From Candidatus Saccharibacteria bacterium UBA2951 (GTDB taxonomy: Bacteria > Patescibacteriota > Saccharimonadia > Saccharimonadales > Saccharimonadaceae): DNA of 64,000 nucleotides. The notes under the pieces are model-generated. The model was not told the DNA's origin. It ran no database searches and worked only from the letters and a program-made list of their open reading frames with translations. Positions 16,888 through 25,393 of the stretch are shown here, one piece after another. Each line of letters begins with the position of its first letter. Position 1 is the stretch's first letter. The translations under genes were made by a program, and so were the position numbers. Where the stretch lies: assembly GCA_002348615.1 (NCBI GenBank), contig DEBR01000004.1:1-64000 (forward strand), read 5' to 3'.

Positions 16888-17670
16888 GTGGACGATGAAG
16901 AATCAGTAAACAAAGCCCCTATTTCCGACGACTTCAAGCAACGGATCAGTCCTTACGAACTGCTTATGCGACAAAGCCGCAAAATGGGCGGACTCGCGAC
17001 CAGAACGTACGACGTCACCAAAGAATTCCTGAAGCAAGACGTGTCTGTTCTTCACCCAGACAGAGTGCTTTTCGGCAACCGTGGGCTAAAGCAACGCCAA
17101 TTTGATAACGCAGAAACCTCGAACCGTGACGATGCACCGCAAGGAAACGGGAAGAGTATTGAAAGCGATGAGAACAAACCTGGAAGTGACAGCGCCAAAG
17201 CATCCCAAGGTATTCGCGAAAGCGAGGAGCGTGACCAGAAGACATTAGATCCGCGGGAAGGTCTTCGGAAGATCGTTAAGAAGTCGCACCAACTGCTTGC
17301 AAGCTGTCAAACGGTCATCTTACCTATGAATCTGTTCCCGGACTCGGTCACCGTCGACCGTACCAAGGTGACAATTACGAAACGTGCGTTCTTTTGGACG
17401 TCGAGCGTGATTAGTATTCGTATCGAAGACGTCTTAAACGTCGCATGTAGCACCGGGCCGATCTTTGGCTCGCTTATTATTTCGAGCCGCGTCATGAATT
17501 CGACCGACCATTATGAGATTGATTATTTTTGGCGAAAGGACGCGCTTTACTTGAAACAGCTGATTCAGGGGTACGTCATTGCGCAGCACAACCAGATAGA
17601 GACCTCACACCTCAGCCGCGATGAATTGGTCAAGACGCTGCTTGATCTGGGCAACGATTCAGACTACTAA
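16888..17670 (+). CDS. Protein of unknown function with PH-like C-terminal domain
   Basis: 260 residues starting at GTG. The N-terminal half is polar and rich in Asp, Glu, Ser and Lys (about residues 75-125, likely disordered). The C-terminal half (about 140-235) alternates beta strands (PDSVTVDRTKVTITKR, SSVISIRIEDVLNVACS, ISSRVMN...YEIDYFW), which resembles a bacterial PH-like fold and is then followed by a helix. No membrane segment is visible. Function not recognised. Confidence 0.65.
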   Translation: MDDEESVNKAPISDDFKQRISPYELLMRQSRKMGGLATRTYDVTKEFLKQDVSVLHPDRVLFGNRGLKQRQFDNAETSNRDDAPQGNGKSIESDENKPGSDSAKASQGIRESEERDQKTLDPREGLRKIVKKSHQLLASCQTVILPMNLFPDSVTVDRTKVTITKRAFFWTSSVISIRIEDVLNVACSTGPIFGSLIISSRVMNSTDHYEIDYFWRKDALYLKQLIQGYVIAQHNQIETSHLSRDELVKTLLDLGNDSDY

Positions 17671-17690
17671 AACGTATCTGTCAAGTTTGA

Positions 17691-17696
17691 TATACT
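17691..17696 (+). promoter_or_regulatory. -10 box of the P-loop kinase-like gene
   Basis: TATACT ends 8 nt before the ATG at 17705. Confidence 0.55.
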
Positions 17697-17704
17697 AGCT
17701 TCAT

Positions 17705-18256
17705 ATGAAGTCTCTTCAGCTGGATCGGCCGCACGCCATTATCGTCATTGGCATACAGGGAAGCGGCAAGACATTTTTTGCCGAAAAGTTCGCGAATACG
17801 TTCAACGCGCCATTTATTGAGCAGGCGATGTTTGATGATGCTTCGTCGAGCGAAGCGAATGCCAAGGCACTAATGACCAGCATGCTGAAAGAAATGCTAA
17901 AGACGGGTCGATCAATCGTCGTCGAGCTTGCTCTCTCAACAAAGAGCGAACGTGCCGACATATCAAAACAGCTCAAACAGGCAGGTTACGCGCCGCTGTA
18001 CGTATGGGTGCAAGTCGATACCGAAACCGCCATGGCGCGATCACATCGCGCTTCGGGAATTAACGCCGATGAATATCAAGGTCGCATGCGTCGTTTCACG
18101 CCTCCACATCAAAGTGAACACGCGCTTGTTATAAGCGGAAAACACACGTTTGCAACCCAGGCCAAGGCAGTGCTACGCAAAATTTCCGGTCCTCGTAACA
18201 CCTCCGAGCCTCCGCACCGCAGCCAACCGCAGCGTGGCCAAATCATCGTACGGTAA
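17705..18256 (+). CDS. P-loop ATPase/kinase-like protein
   Basis: 183 residues. A Walker A motif GIQGSGKT (about 17-24) and a strand ending SIVVELAL in the Walker B position fit a small kinase of the AAA_33/zeta-toxin type, which phosphorylates a small molecule or RNA end. The C-terminal 25 residues are basic and Pro/Gln-rich. No adjacent antitoxin-like gene is present, so a toxin role is not supported. The metalloprotease gene follows after 5 nt. Confidence 0.7.
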   Translation: MKSLQLDRPHAIIVIGIQGSGKTFFAEKFANTFNAPFIEQAMFDDASSSEANAKALMTSMLKEMLKTGRSIVVELALSTKSERADISKQLKQAGYAPLYVWVQVDTETAMARSHRASGINADEYQGRMRRFTPPHQSEHALVISGKHTFATQAKAVLRKISGPRNTSEPPHRSQPQRGQIIVR

Positions 18257-18261
18257 ACGTC

Positions 18262-18948
18262 ATGCCGCAGATCGACGATAAAGAATTCGGTCCTGTCACC
18301 GTCAGGCGAACGTCGCGGTCACAATCGATGAGGGCGACGGTTGCTCCTAATGGTTCGCTGCGTATATCCGTGCCGGCGTACGCACCGCTTTTTATGGTTC
18401 GCCGGATGATTTCCGGCTCACGCCCTCAGCTTCGGAAGCTGCTTGAAACACGACCAACGCTTTCGCTGTATGATGGGATGCCTATAGGTAAAAGTCATAG
18501 CCTAACCATCAGACAAGGTCCTACTATGAGTATTCGTAGGACAGGACAGCGGTTGATCGCGAGCCTGCCACCCGACTATTCTGCCGAAAACCCAGAGATT
18601 CTAAACGCCGTTCGCTCCCAGATGCAGACCATTCTTCGTCGAGAAGCCAAGCATTATTTGCCACGACGTATTGAATATTTGGCGAAAACGTACGGATTCG
18701 AGTTTACTTCGCTTCGGTTCTCTCATGCCAGCACCCGCTGGGGAAGTTGTAGCCAAAAAAAGGCGATAAGCCTGAATATCGCACTTATGAACCTATCGTT
18801 CGAGCTCATCGATTATGTGCTTGTACACGAGCTTGCTCATACGAAACATCTCAACCATTCGGCATCGTTCTGGAGCGAGGTCGAACGGGCAGATCCCGAC
18901 TATAAAATTCACCGTAAACAGCTAAAGGCCTACTCACCGGGCATTTAA
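18262..18948 (+). CDS. YgjP-type (DUF45, M48-like) metalloprotease domain protein
   Basis: 228 residues. The C-terminal third contains RWGSCSQKKAISLNIALM and VHELAHTKHLNHSASFW, which is the HExxH...H zinc-binding signature of the YgjP/DUF45 family. It is a cytosolic protein. Family members are often linked to restriction systems, but here it follows a P-loop kinase-like gene. The substrate is unknown. Confidence 0.88.
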   Translation: MPQIDDKEFGPVTVRRTSRSQSMRATVAPNGSLRISVPAYAPLFMVRRMISGSRPQLRKLLETRPTLSLYDGMPIGKSHSLTIRQGPTMSIRRTGQRLIASLPPDYSAENPEILNAVRSQMQTILRREAKHYLPRRIEYLAKTYGFEFTSLRFSHASTRWGSCSQKKAISLNIALMNLSFELIDYVLVHELAHTKHLNHSASFWSEVERADPDYKIHRKQLKAYSPGI

Positions 18949-18952
18949 TCGG

Positions 18953-18958
18953 TATAAT
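18953..18958 (+). promoter_or_regulatory. -10 box of the PAS histidine kinase gene
   Basis: TATAAT ends 6 nt before the ATG at 18965, a leaderless spacing. Confidence 0.65.
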
Positions 18959-18964
18959 GACGGT

Positions 18965-20047
18965 ATGGAAACGGGTGGATCTGATCACGAGCAAATTCTT
19001 ACGATCGTGAATAACCTTGCTGACGCGGTCTTCAGCATTGATATGAAGGGTATTATTCGACTTTATAATGCTGCCGGTCTGAATCTGCTCGACACGAACA
19101 CCAGTGTCGAAGGAAAACGCCTGAATGACGTATTCAAACTTGAGGACGAATCAGGCACCGCGGTAGATTTGTTCGCCCAGATTAAAGACGTCCGCGTAGT
19201 GACAGTGAATGATTCGCTCCGCATGCGTACCGGTGACGATATCATGCGGCTTGAGCTAACCTACGCACCCATCAGAAGTAGTTACTCCAAGACCGATCCG
19301 TCCGGAACGAGTCAGGGCTATATCCTTATCGCACGCGATGTTACGCGCCTCAAAAGCCTCGAGGAAGAGCGGGACGAATTTATTAGTGTCGTCAGTCATG
19401 AGTTGCGTACGCCGGTGACTGTCGCCGAAGGGACGATTAGTAATGCGCAGCTAATGGTCGAGCGTGATGTATCTGATAAAAAAGCTCTTGAAGCCAGCCT
19501 GAAAGAAGCGCATGAACAGGTAATTTACCTCGCGAAGATGGTAAACGACCTTAGCACGTTGTCACGCGCCGAACGTGGCGTAGCTTCCGAAGCAGAAAAA
19601 ATCGATGTAGCCGAATTAGCGCATGACCTGTTCGCAGAGTACCACCCAGAAGCCGAAAAGGCCGGGCTGCACTTCAACTTGGAACTTAGCCCGCGGCTTG
19701 GTCACGTCATGGCGAGCCGGCTTTATCTCCATGAACTTCTTCAGAACTTCATTACCAACTCGATAAAATACACGCATGAAGGCGGTATTACGCTTCATAT
19801 ATCAAAAAAAGCTGGAACGGTTGTTTTTGAAGTGTCTGATACCGGAATTGGCATTAGTAAAAGCGACCAGGCAAAGGTATTTAATAAATTTTATCGTTCC
19901 GAAGATTATCGAACGCGTGAGACGAGTGGTACGGGGTTGGGCCTTTACGTAGCACGTAAGCTGTCAAAAAAAATGGGAACGTCGATAACGCTTAAAAGCC
20001 GTTTGAACCACGGTTCGACGTTCAGCTTCAGTCTACCATCTGCTTGA
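18965..20047 (+). CDS. Soluble PAS-domain sensor histidine kinase
   Basis: 360 residues without membrane segments. A PAS domain (about 8-130, ILTIVNNLADAVFSIDMKGIIRLYNAAG) is followed by a dimerisation helix with VSHELRTP (phospho-acceptor His145) and a HATPase domain with NSIKYTHEGG (N box), SDTGIGI (G1) and GTGLGLYVARKL (G2). It would sense an internal signal. No response regulator is adjacent; the one at 47225 has its own kinase. Confidence 0.93.
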   Translation: METGGSDHEQILTIVNNLADAVFSIDMKGIIRLYNAAGLNLLDTNTSVEGKRLNDVFKLEDESGTAVDLFAQIKDVRVVTVNDSLRMRTGDDIMRLELTYAPIRSSYSKTDPSGTSQGYILIARDVTRLKSLEEERDEFISVVSHELRTPVTVAEGTISNAQLMVERDVSDKKALEASLKEAHEQVIYLAKMVNDLSTLSRAERGVASEAEKIDVAELAHDLFAEYHPEAEKAGLHFNLELSPRLGHVMASRLYLHELLQNFITNSIKYTHEGGITLHISKKAGTVVFEVSDTGIGISKSDQAKVFNKFYRSEDYRTRETSGTGLGLYVARKLSKKMGTSITLKSRLNHGSTFSFSLPSA

Positions 20048-20049
20048 TA

Positions 20050-21192
20050 TTATTCGTTTAACTTCAATGCGTCGTGGTTGTTCGGCTGCGCATTAACCGG
20101 ACGACCCTTCCATGTAACCGTTCCGAAACGGTAGGTAACGAAACTCATGATTAGTAACATAACTTCTTGAATGATGAGGAGCGGCCAAATCATCGCCCGG
20201 AATGTCCGCGCTAGGCCGCCATATGTCTTGAAGGTGTACAAGAAGAACGTTACATATGACACCAGAACCAGCGAGAACGACCATAGGAATATACCTAAGT
20301 TCGTTATCGACCAGGCATTTATCGCGAATGGCAGAAACGTAAAACATAAGAACAGAACGCAGACCAACCACGAACCAAAGCTTCTGCCGCTGGCAGGATA
20401 ATAAAGCCGAATTGCCGTTTCTTCTTGTGACGTAAGGCGTTTTTCGATACTTACACCTAGGTCGCGAGTGCCGATCAGGTACCAATACAACCGTTGGCGC
20501 TGAAGCTGCCTCGCGAGATGGCGTTCCGGACGAACTGAATACCCATAATTCTTTAAGCCTACGCCTAGCTCTTCAAGTTTGCGGCGCTCCACCATCCAAA
20601 GGGCACTTGACGCAGGCGGGCTTTTACGGCTCGCGAGGAGCAGCTCCCAATGGTAACGCATGGTGCCGAACAAGGCGCTTGCATGGTGGCTGTCTTCGCG
20701 TCTAGGGAGCACAGATAACATTGACCGCTTGTTGGCGATGAGTTGGCGCATGAGCTTCGTTATCGTTTCCGGACGGATGGCCGTATCGACATCAAGGAAC
20801 AACACATAGTCGCCGCTCGTCTCATCAATCAACGTCTGGTAGGCATGATTCTTCCCGAGCCAGCCGGATGGGAGTGGTGAACCGGCGATGAAGCGAACGC
20901 CGGCACCGGCGAACGATTTGATAATGAGCGACGTGTCGTCGGTGCTGCTATCGTCTAGCACGAGGATTTCAAGCTTCGGATAATCGCTTTTGAGCACCCG
21001 TTCCAAACATTGGGCAAGCGCATGGGTTTCATTTCGTGCCGCGATACAGATAGACACGCTTGGAACATCATCATCGTTGATAGCTACCCGTTCGAGTGGT
21101 CTATATGTGAAGCGGTTGAGCGCCCATACTGTCCTGAATAGTAATGTAAGGGCAGCAAGCGTGGACAGAAGAAGTAAACCATACGTAAGCAC
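20050..21192 (-). CDS. GT2 family membrane glycosyltransferase
   Basis: 380 residues from a GTG start. One N-terminal helix (about 5-27) is followed by a GT-A domain with IAARNETHALAQCLE, VLDDSSTDDT and FLDVDTAIRP (DxD). A GKNHAYQ segment comes next, and three or four C-terminal helices (about 255-355) complete the protein. The layout resembles CrtQ-type 4,4'-diaponeurosporenoate glycosyltransferases and other processive GT2 enzymes. The acceptor is unknown. TACAAT lies 6 nt before the GTG, so the longer reading frame starting at 21258 is not favoured. Confidence 0.82.
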   Translation of the reverse strand: MLTYGLLLLSTLAALTLLFRTVWALNRFTYRPLERVAINDDDVPSVSICIAARNETHALAQCLERVLKSDYPKLEILVLDDSSTDDTSLIIKSFAGAGVRFIAGSPLPSGWLGKNHAYQTLIDETSGDYVLFLDVDTAIRPETITKLMRQLIANKRSMLSVLPRREDSHHASALFGTMRYHWELLLASRKSPPASSALWMVERRKLEELGVGLKNYGYSVRPERHLARQLQRQRLYWYLIGTRDLGVSIEKRLTSQEETAIRLYYPASGRSFGSWLVCVLFLCFTFLPFAINAWSITNLGIFLWSFSLVLVSYVTFFLYTFKTYGGLARTFRAMIWPLLIIQEVMLLIMSFVTYRFGTVTWKGRPVNAQPNNHDALKLNE

Positions 21193-21245
21193 ATTCGTAT
21201 TGTACCATTGACGCTGACCCCTGTATGCGCTATCATGGTATTGAC

Positions 21246-21269
21246 AGTCTGCAAGCAAGCAGACTTTTA
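21246..21269 (+). promoter_or_regulatory. Hairpin in the secE leader
   Basis: AGTCTGC and GCAGACT pair around AAGCAA and are followed by TTTTAAA. It could be an attenuator just before the secE ribosome binding site (TTGGGAGAAA). Confidence 0.45.
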
Positions 21270-21285
21270 AATTGGGAGAAAACGA

Positions 21286-21609
21286 GTGAGCAACGAAAAG
21301 ACCAAGGTGACTCGCATTAGCGCCAGTGATGACACGAAGTTGGCAAAAAAGCCAAAGTCGGCGTCCGTGGCGAAAAAAGCGGAATTAGCAAAAGCCGCTC
21401 CTCGTACTAAGCGTTCCTACGGCATCCTTGGTCGCATCGGCGGATACTTCAAGGGTGCGTGGGTCGAACTCCGCCAGGTGCACTGGCCAACCCGCCGCGC
21501 GACTTGGGGGCTAACACTCGCGGTTCTAATGTTCTCGGCGTTCTTCGTCGTTTTCATTACGCTGCTCGACGCTGGATTTAAATTCGTATTTGAACAAATT
21601 TTGAGATAA
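21286..21609 (+). CDS. secE: Protein translocase subunit SecE
   Basis: 107 residues from GTG. A Lys/Ala-rich cytosolic N-terminus is followed by the conserved FKGAWVELRQVHWPTRRATW amphipathic helix and one transmembrane helix (about 76-100). SecE clamps SecY in the membrane. It is followed by nusG after 14 nt, the universal secE-nusG-rplK order, although here two small genes lie between nusG and rplK. Confidence 0.95.
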   Translation: MSNEKTKVTRISASDDTKLAKKPKSASVAKKAELAKAAPRTKRSYGILGRIGGYFKGAWVELRQVHWPTRRATWGLTLAVLMFSAFFVVFITLLDAGFKFVFEQILR

Positions 21610-21623
21610 GGAAGTAATAAGAG

Positions 21624-22169
21624 ATGAGCAAAAACCGTTACGATTCAACTAGGCAGTGGTACGCCGTACATACCTACAGCGGCTACGAAGAAAAAGTTGC
21701 CGACAGTATTCGCCAACGTATCAACGCCGTCGACATGGCCGACAAGATCTTTGACGTCATGGTACCGAAAGAAAAGCAAATCCAGATTAAGAACGGCAAG
21801 CGCAAAGTCGTTGAAAGCAAGATTTTCCAAGGATATGTGCTGGTCGAAATGAAGTTGACCGACGAAACTTGGTACATCGTTCGTAATACACCTGGAGTGA
21901 CCGGCTTTGTCGGCTCGGGCACTGAACCGACTCCTGTTTCTGATGGCGAAATCAGCAAGATCAAAAAGCGCATGGGCGTCGAAGACCCGAAGCACCACAT
22001 CGACTTTACGCCCGGCGAAGTCGTGTCAATCACCGACGGTCCGTTCAAGGGCTTTGACGGTGCTATTTCTGAAATCGATGCTGTCAAGGGTAAGATCCGT
22101 GTCATGGTCAGTATGTTCGGTCGTGATACACCGGTTGAACTTGACGCACTTCAAGTAAAAAAGGTCTAG
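21624..22169 (+). CDS. nusG: Transcription termination/antitermination protein NusG
   Basis: 181 residues. The NGN domain (RQWYAVHTYSGYEEKVADSI, residues about 9-28; WYIVRNTPGVTGFVG) is followed by a KOW domain (FTPGEVVSITDGPFKGFDGAISEID, from about residue 130). NusG binds RNA polymerase and the ribosome or Rho. It is of standard length. Confidence 0.97.
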   Translation: MSKNRYDSTRQWYAVHTYSGYEEKVADSIRQRINAVDMADKIFDVMVPKEKQIQIKNGKRKVVESKIFQGYVLVEMKLTDETWYIVRNTPGVTGFVGSGTEPTPVSDGEISKIKKRMGVEDPKHHIDFTPGEVVSITDGPFKGFDGAISEIDAVKGKIRVMVSMFGRDTPVELDALQVKKV

Positions 22170-22174
22170 TTCCG

Positions 22175-22333
22175 ATGGAGCAGCAGCGAAAAGCTTACGA
22201 CGCACGTCTAGAAGAAATTCGTGCCGCCCGAGTTGAGCACGTCGATGAAACCGACGAACAGCGTCAAGAGCGCATCGACAACGAGCTTACCCGCCTGGCG
22301 ATTTACAGCGCGTCCATGCTGGGTACATCATGA
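22175..22333 (+). CDS. Small helical protein between nusG and rplK
   Basis: 52 residues, almost entirely charged helix (MEQQRKAYDARLEEIRAARV...). It starts 5 nt after nusG and its stop overlaps the next gene as ATGA, so it belongs to the secE-nusG transcript. Not recognised. The coupling and the codon use resembling its neighbours support it as a real gene. Confidence 0.6.
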   Translation: MEQQRKAYDARLEEIRAARVEHVDETDEQRQERIDNELTRLAIYSASMLGTS

Positions 22334-22608
22334 CGAATGAGTCCCAGCCCGGACCGGACAGAGCTGCCGGCGAGCTTTCGGCTTGGACTGTCGACCAAAT
22401 GCTTCCGGTCGACCCTATAGAAATAGCCGACTCGATGTCACTTGAACAAATCCAGGCTCGTCTAATGGGACAGTTCGCCCTGGTACAGGGCTTGCAGCAC
22501 CAACGCGACGAGCTAGTTACACGATTGGACTTTGAAACCAATCAACTTGCTAGGTGGCAAGAGGCATTACTGCTCGCAAGCGACAAGAATCCCGGCGCAC
22601 CTCAGTAG
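22330..22608 (+). CDS. Small coiled-coil-like protein of unknown function
   Basis: 92 residues. The C-terminal half (about 38-80, SLEQIQARLMGQFALVQGLQ onward) looks like a long helix or coiled coil. It is coupled to the previous 52-residue gene by ATGA. The two may form a pair of interacting helical proteins expressed with SecE and NusG. Not recognised. Confidence 0.6.
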   Translation: MTNESQPGPDRAAGELSAWTVDQMLPVDPIEIADSMSLEQIQARLMGQFALVQGLQHQRDELVTRLDFETNQLARWQEALLLASDKNPGAPQ

Positions 22609-22628
22609 ACATTCGGCACAGTACGTGC

Positions 22629-22634
22629 TATAAT
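22629..22634 (+). promoter_or_regulatory. -10 box of rplK
   Basis: TATAAT preceded by GTGC, 57 nt before the rplK ATG. The leader contains GCACTGCTAA...TTAATAGCAGT, which can pair through ACTGCTA/TAGCAGT. Confidence 0.6.
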
Positions 22635-22691
22635 ACTAAGGTTACGCACTGCTAAATGCTTCAATTAATAGCAGTAATCTAAAAGGAAATT

Positions 22692-23117
22692 ATGGCAAAA
22701 AAAGTAATTGGTAATTTGAAACTACGTATTCCTGCTGGTCGTGCGACAGCCGGCCCTCCTGTTGGATCTATCCTTGGTCAATGGGGCTTGAACATGATGG
22801 ATTTCATCAACCCGTTCAATGACGCGACCAAAGACCTAATGGGCAAGGACGTCATCGTTCACGTCAAGGTATACGAAGACCGCAGTTTCGACTGGAAGAG
22901 CTTGGGTCAGCCGGTCGACGACATGATTCGTGAAGCCGTCGGTATCAAAAAGGGAAGCGGCAAACCGCATTCTGAAAAAGTCGGCAAGATCAGCCGCGCG
23001 CAATTGGCTGCCATCGCTGAAGCGAAAAAAGATCAATTGAACGCAATCGATGAAGAAGGTCGTATCAAAGTTATCGCTGGTACGGCACGCTCTATGGGTG
23101 TTGAAGTCACCGACTAA
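22692..23117 (+). CDS. rplK: 50S ribosomal protein L11
   Basis: 141 residues with the N-terminal LRIPAGRATAGPPVGSILGQ motif and the C-terminal GTARSMGVEV motif. L11 forms the GTPase-associated centre with 23S rRNA. A strong terminator follows, so L1, normally the next gene, has its own promoter 4 kb away. Confidence 0.98.
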   Translation: MAKKVIGNLKLRIPAGRATAGPPVGSILGQWGLNMMDFINPFNDATKDLMGKDVIVHVKVYEDRSFDWKSLGQPVDDMIREAVGIKKGSGKPHSEKVGKISRAQLAAIAEAKKDQLNAIDEEGRIKVIAGTARSMGVEVTD

Positions 23118-23132
23118 GCGATTTGAAGCTTT

Positions 23133-23165
23133 AAAAAACGCGGTTTATTATGACCGCGTTTTTTG
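23133..23165 (+). terminator. Intrinsic terminator after rplK
   Basis: AAAAAACGCGGT and ACCGCGTTTTTT form a perfect 12-bp stem around an 8-nt loop. It is symmetric and may also serve the convergent otsAB-like gene. Confidence 0.93.
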
Positions 23166-23172
23166 TTATTTA

Positions 23173-25362
23173 TCAAAGATGTGACAGATCTTCCAGCAGC
23201 GCCATCATATCGTCTACCGATGACAACTGGAATCTTGCCTTAGTGTCACCCGGGCCTACCTTTATAGTATAGCTTTCAGGCGGTAGCTCGCGGAACATGT
23301 CCTCATCCGTATAATCGTCACCGGCAGCTAACACGAACCCGGCTGGGTACACAGCTTCAAGCTCGCTCGCGGCATACCCTTTGTTGATTTCGTTCGGCTT
23401 GATTTCTATTACTTTATCTCCGCTAAAGACGCCGATATCTTCACGGTCTATGACATCAATGAGTTCCCGCTTCATTTCTCCGGCACGTACGTATGCCAGT
23501 TCCGGCGCCACGTTTCGATAGTGCCAAACAATGGAATAATCCTTTTCCTCAATTTCGGACCCAGCTGTCCGTGACACGTATTTTTGCATAACAGGGCGTA
23601 ACTGCCGCTTCAAAGAAGCGAATTCGACGTCAACGTTCGTCCATTTTCCGTCGTAACGAGTCCACGCTCCGTGTTCAGCCACAAGTGTCAGATCAATGCC
23701 GCGAAACCATCGCTCGAGCGCCTTCTTAGGGCGTCCGCTGACAATGGCGACATGGTTCTTCTTGTTTTCGGCCAGGCGTTTGATCATTCGGCGTAGCTTA
23801 ATTGATGGCTTAGCCATGAATGGGCGGGGACTCGAAACGAAATCTTTCAGCGTTCCGTCATAGTCAAGAATTATCAGACGCTCATCGGCTGCGTCGTACG
23901 CACGCAAAAGCTCTTGGCGTGACTCTTCGCTCATTCGCTTTTTGTGCTGTTGCTCACGTTCACCACCGGCAGCATTCAGGTCGTTCATGAAGTCCGCGCC
24001 CCATGCCTGCACAGTGTAAGACTTTAACCGACGCTGCATGACGCCAAGCCGACGAATCTGCTCCCGCTTGCTCATAGTAAGCGCTGTATGCATTGCTTCC
24101 GCGACCGATCTGGTATTTGACGGATTAATGCTGAGTGCTTCAGGAAGTTCATCAATAGCACCAGTCATTTCACTCAGTATCAGGACGCCAGGGCGGCCCT
24201 GTTTGGACGCAACATATTCTTTGGCGACAAGGTTCATACCGTCCCGAATAGGAGTGACCAACGCGACGTCGGCACTAGCATAGAGCGCCACGACTTCTTC
24301 GAATGGACGGTTCTGGAACTGATACGAAATAGGCGCCCAGTCAACCGTTCCATATTCACCGTTAATGCGACTGACCGTTTGTTCGATTGTTTCACGGAGG
24401 GTTTGGTACGTCTTGACCTCCGTCCGTGATGGCACCGCTACCATAAGAAGGCGCACTTTTCCGCGCCACTGCGGGTAGTCATGTAGTAGTATCCTGAATG
24501 CCTCTAGACGTTCGGGAATCCCCTTACTATAGTCAAGCCGGTCAACCGAAAGAATGAGCTTCATGCCTTTATAGGTTTCTCCAAGCGCACTGATGGCTTT
24601 TTTGGTCGATGTCTCATCCAGTGTTCGGCGGAATTTTTCGTAATCTATACCAATCGGGTAGGCATCTGTCTTAACCGTCCGCCCTTCATACTCGAGCAAG
24701 CCTTGGTGACTACTCAGTCCCAGAAGCCTAAGGCAACTTGAAAGGAAGTGCCTCGCGTAGTCATATACATGGAACCCGATCAAGTCTGCACCAAGAAGAC
24801 CGCGCAAAATATCTTTTCGCTGCGGCAAAAGCCGGTAAATTTCGAATGACGGAAAAGGAATGTGCAAAAAGAACCCTATGGTCGCATGCGGCATAATGCT
24901 CCGAAGCATGCTCGGCATCATCATCAAATGATAGTCATGAATCCAAACCGAGCCGCCTTCAGCTACGACGCTCGCTGCTGCATTCGCAAACAACCGATTG
25001 ACCTGCTCGTACGCTTCCCAATACTCATCGTGATGGCGCGAAAGAGACTGGAAGTAATGAAATAATGGCCACAGCGTGTCGTTCGAATACCCTTCATAAA
25101 ACAATTCGACTTGCTTTTCCGTCAGAAACACAGGAAAGCAATTTTGCTTGGCAAGTTCGGTTTGAATTTCTGATTTCTCTGCGTCTGTCAGATTATCGGA
25201 CGCAATGCCAGGCCAGCCCACCCATATCTTATCGGTTTGCTCTAGCGAGGACATGGCAGTGGCAAGCCCGCCGGGACTGGCTTGGTATTCCAACTTTCCA
25301 CTCTGCTTTACGACGCTGACCGGCAAACGGTTCGAAACGACGACGAGTTTATAGGCTTGCAT
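23173..25362 (-). CDS. Bifunctional trehalose-6-phosphate synthase/phosphatase
   Basis: 729 residues. Residues 1-465 are a GT20 OtsA domain (NRLPVSV, WIHDYHLMMMP, FFLHIPFPS, SVDRLDYSKGIPERL, DGMNLVAKEY). Residues 480-729 are a HAD phosphatase OtsB domain with LDYDGTL (Asp500), a KKNHVAIVSGRP motif and GDDYTDEDMF. It makes trehalose from UDP-glucose and glucose-6-phosphate. The fused form is usual in yeast and found in some bacteria. TATACT lies 11 nt before the ATG at 25362; a longer frame is not favoured. Confidence 0.94.
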   Translation of the reverse strand: MQAYKLVVVSNRLPVSVVKQSGKLEYQASPGGLATAMSSLEQTDKIWVGWPGIASDNLTDAEKSEIQTELAKQNCFPVFLTEKQVELFYEGYSNDTLWPLFHYFQSLSRHHDEYWEAYEQVNRLFANAAASVVAEGGSVWIHDYHLMMMPSMLRSIMPHATIGFFLHIPFPSFEIYRLLPQRKDILRGLLGADLIGFHVYDYARHFLSSCLRLLGLSSHQGLLEYEGRTVKTDAYPIGIDYEKFRRTLDETSTKKAISALGETYKGMKLILSVDRLDYSKGIPERLEAFRILLHDYPQWRGKVRLLMVAVPSRTEVKTYQTLRETIEQTVSRINGEYGTVDWAPISYQFQNRPFEEVVALYASADVALVTPIRDGMNLVAKEYVASKQGRPGVLILSEMTGAIDELPEALSINPSNTRSVAEAMHTALTMSKREQIRRLGVMQRRLKSYTVQAWGADFMNDLNAAGGEREQQHKKRMSEESRQELLRAYDAADERLIILDYDGTLKDFVSSPRPFMAKPSIKLRRMIKRLAENKKNHVAIVSGRPKKALERWFRGIDLTLVAEHGAWTRYDGKWTNVDVEFASLKRQLRPVMQKYVSRTAGSEIEEKDYSIVWHYRNVAPELAYVRAGEMKRELIDVIDREDIGVFSGDKVIEIKPNEINKGYAASELEAVYPAGFVLAAGDDYTDEDMFRELPPESYTIKVGPGDTKARFQLSSVDDMMALLEDLSHL

Positions 25363-25393
25363 TTGTACATTCCAGTATAGCGCACACACCGTT

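Noticed and set aside
17705..18948. Toxin-antitoxin pair (zeta-like kinase with a partner)
   Set aside because: The next gene is a YgjP-type metalloprotease, not an antitoxin, and the kinase lacks other zeta-toxin features that I could identify.
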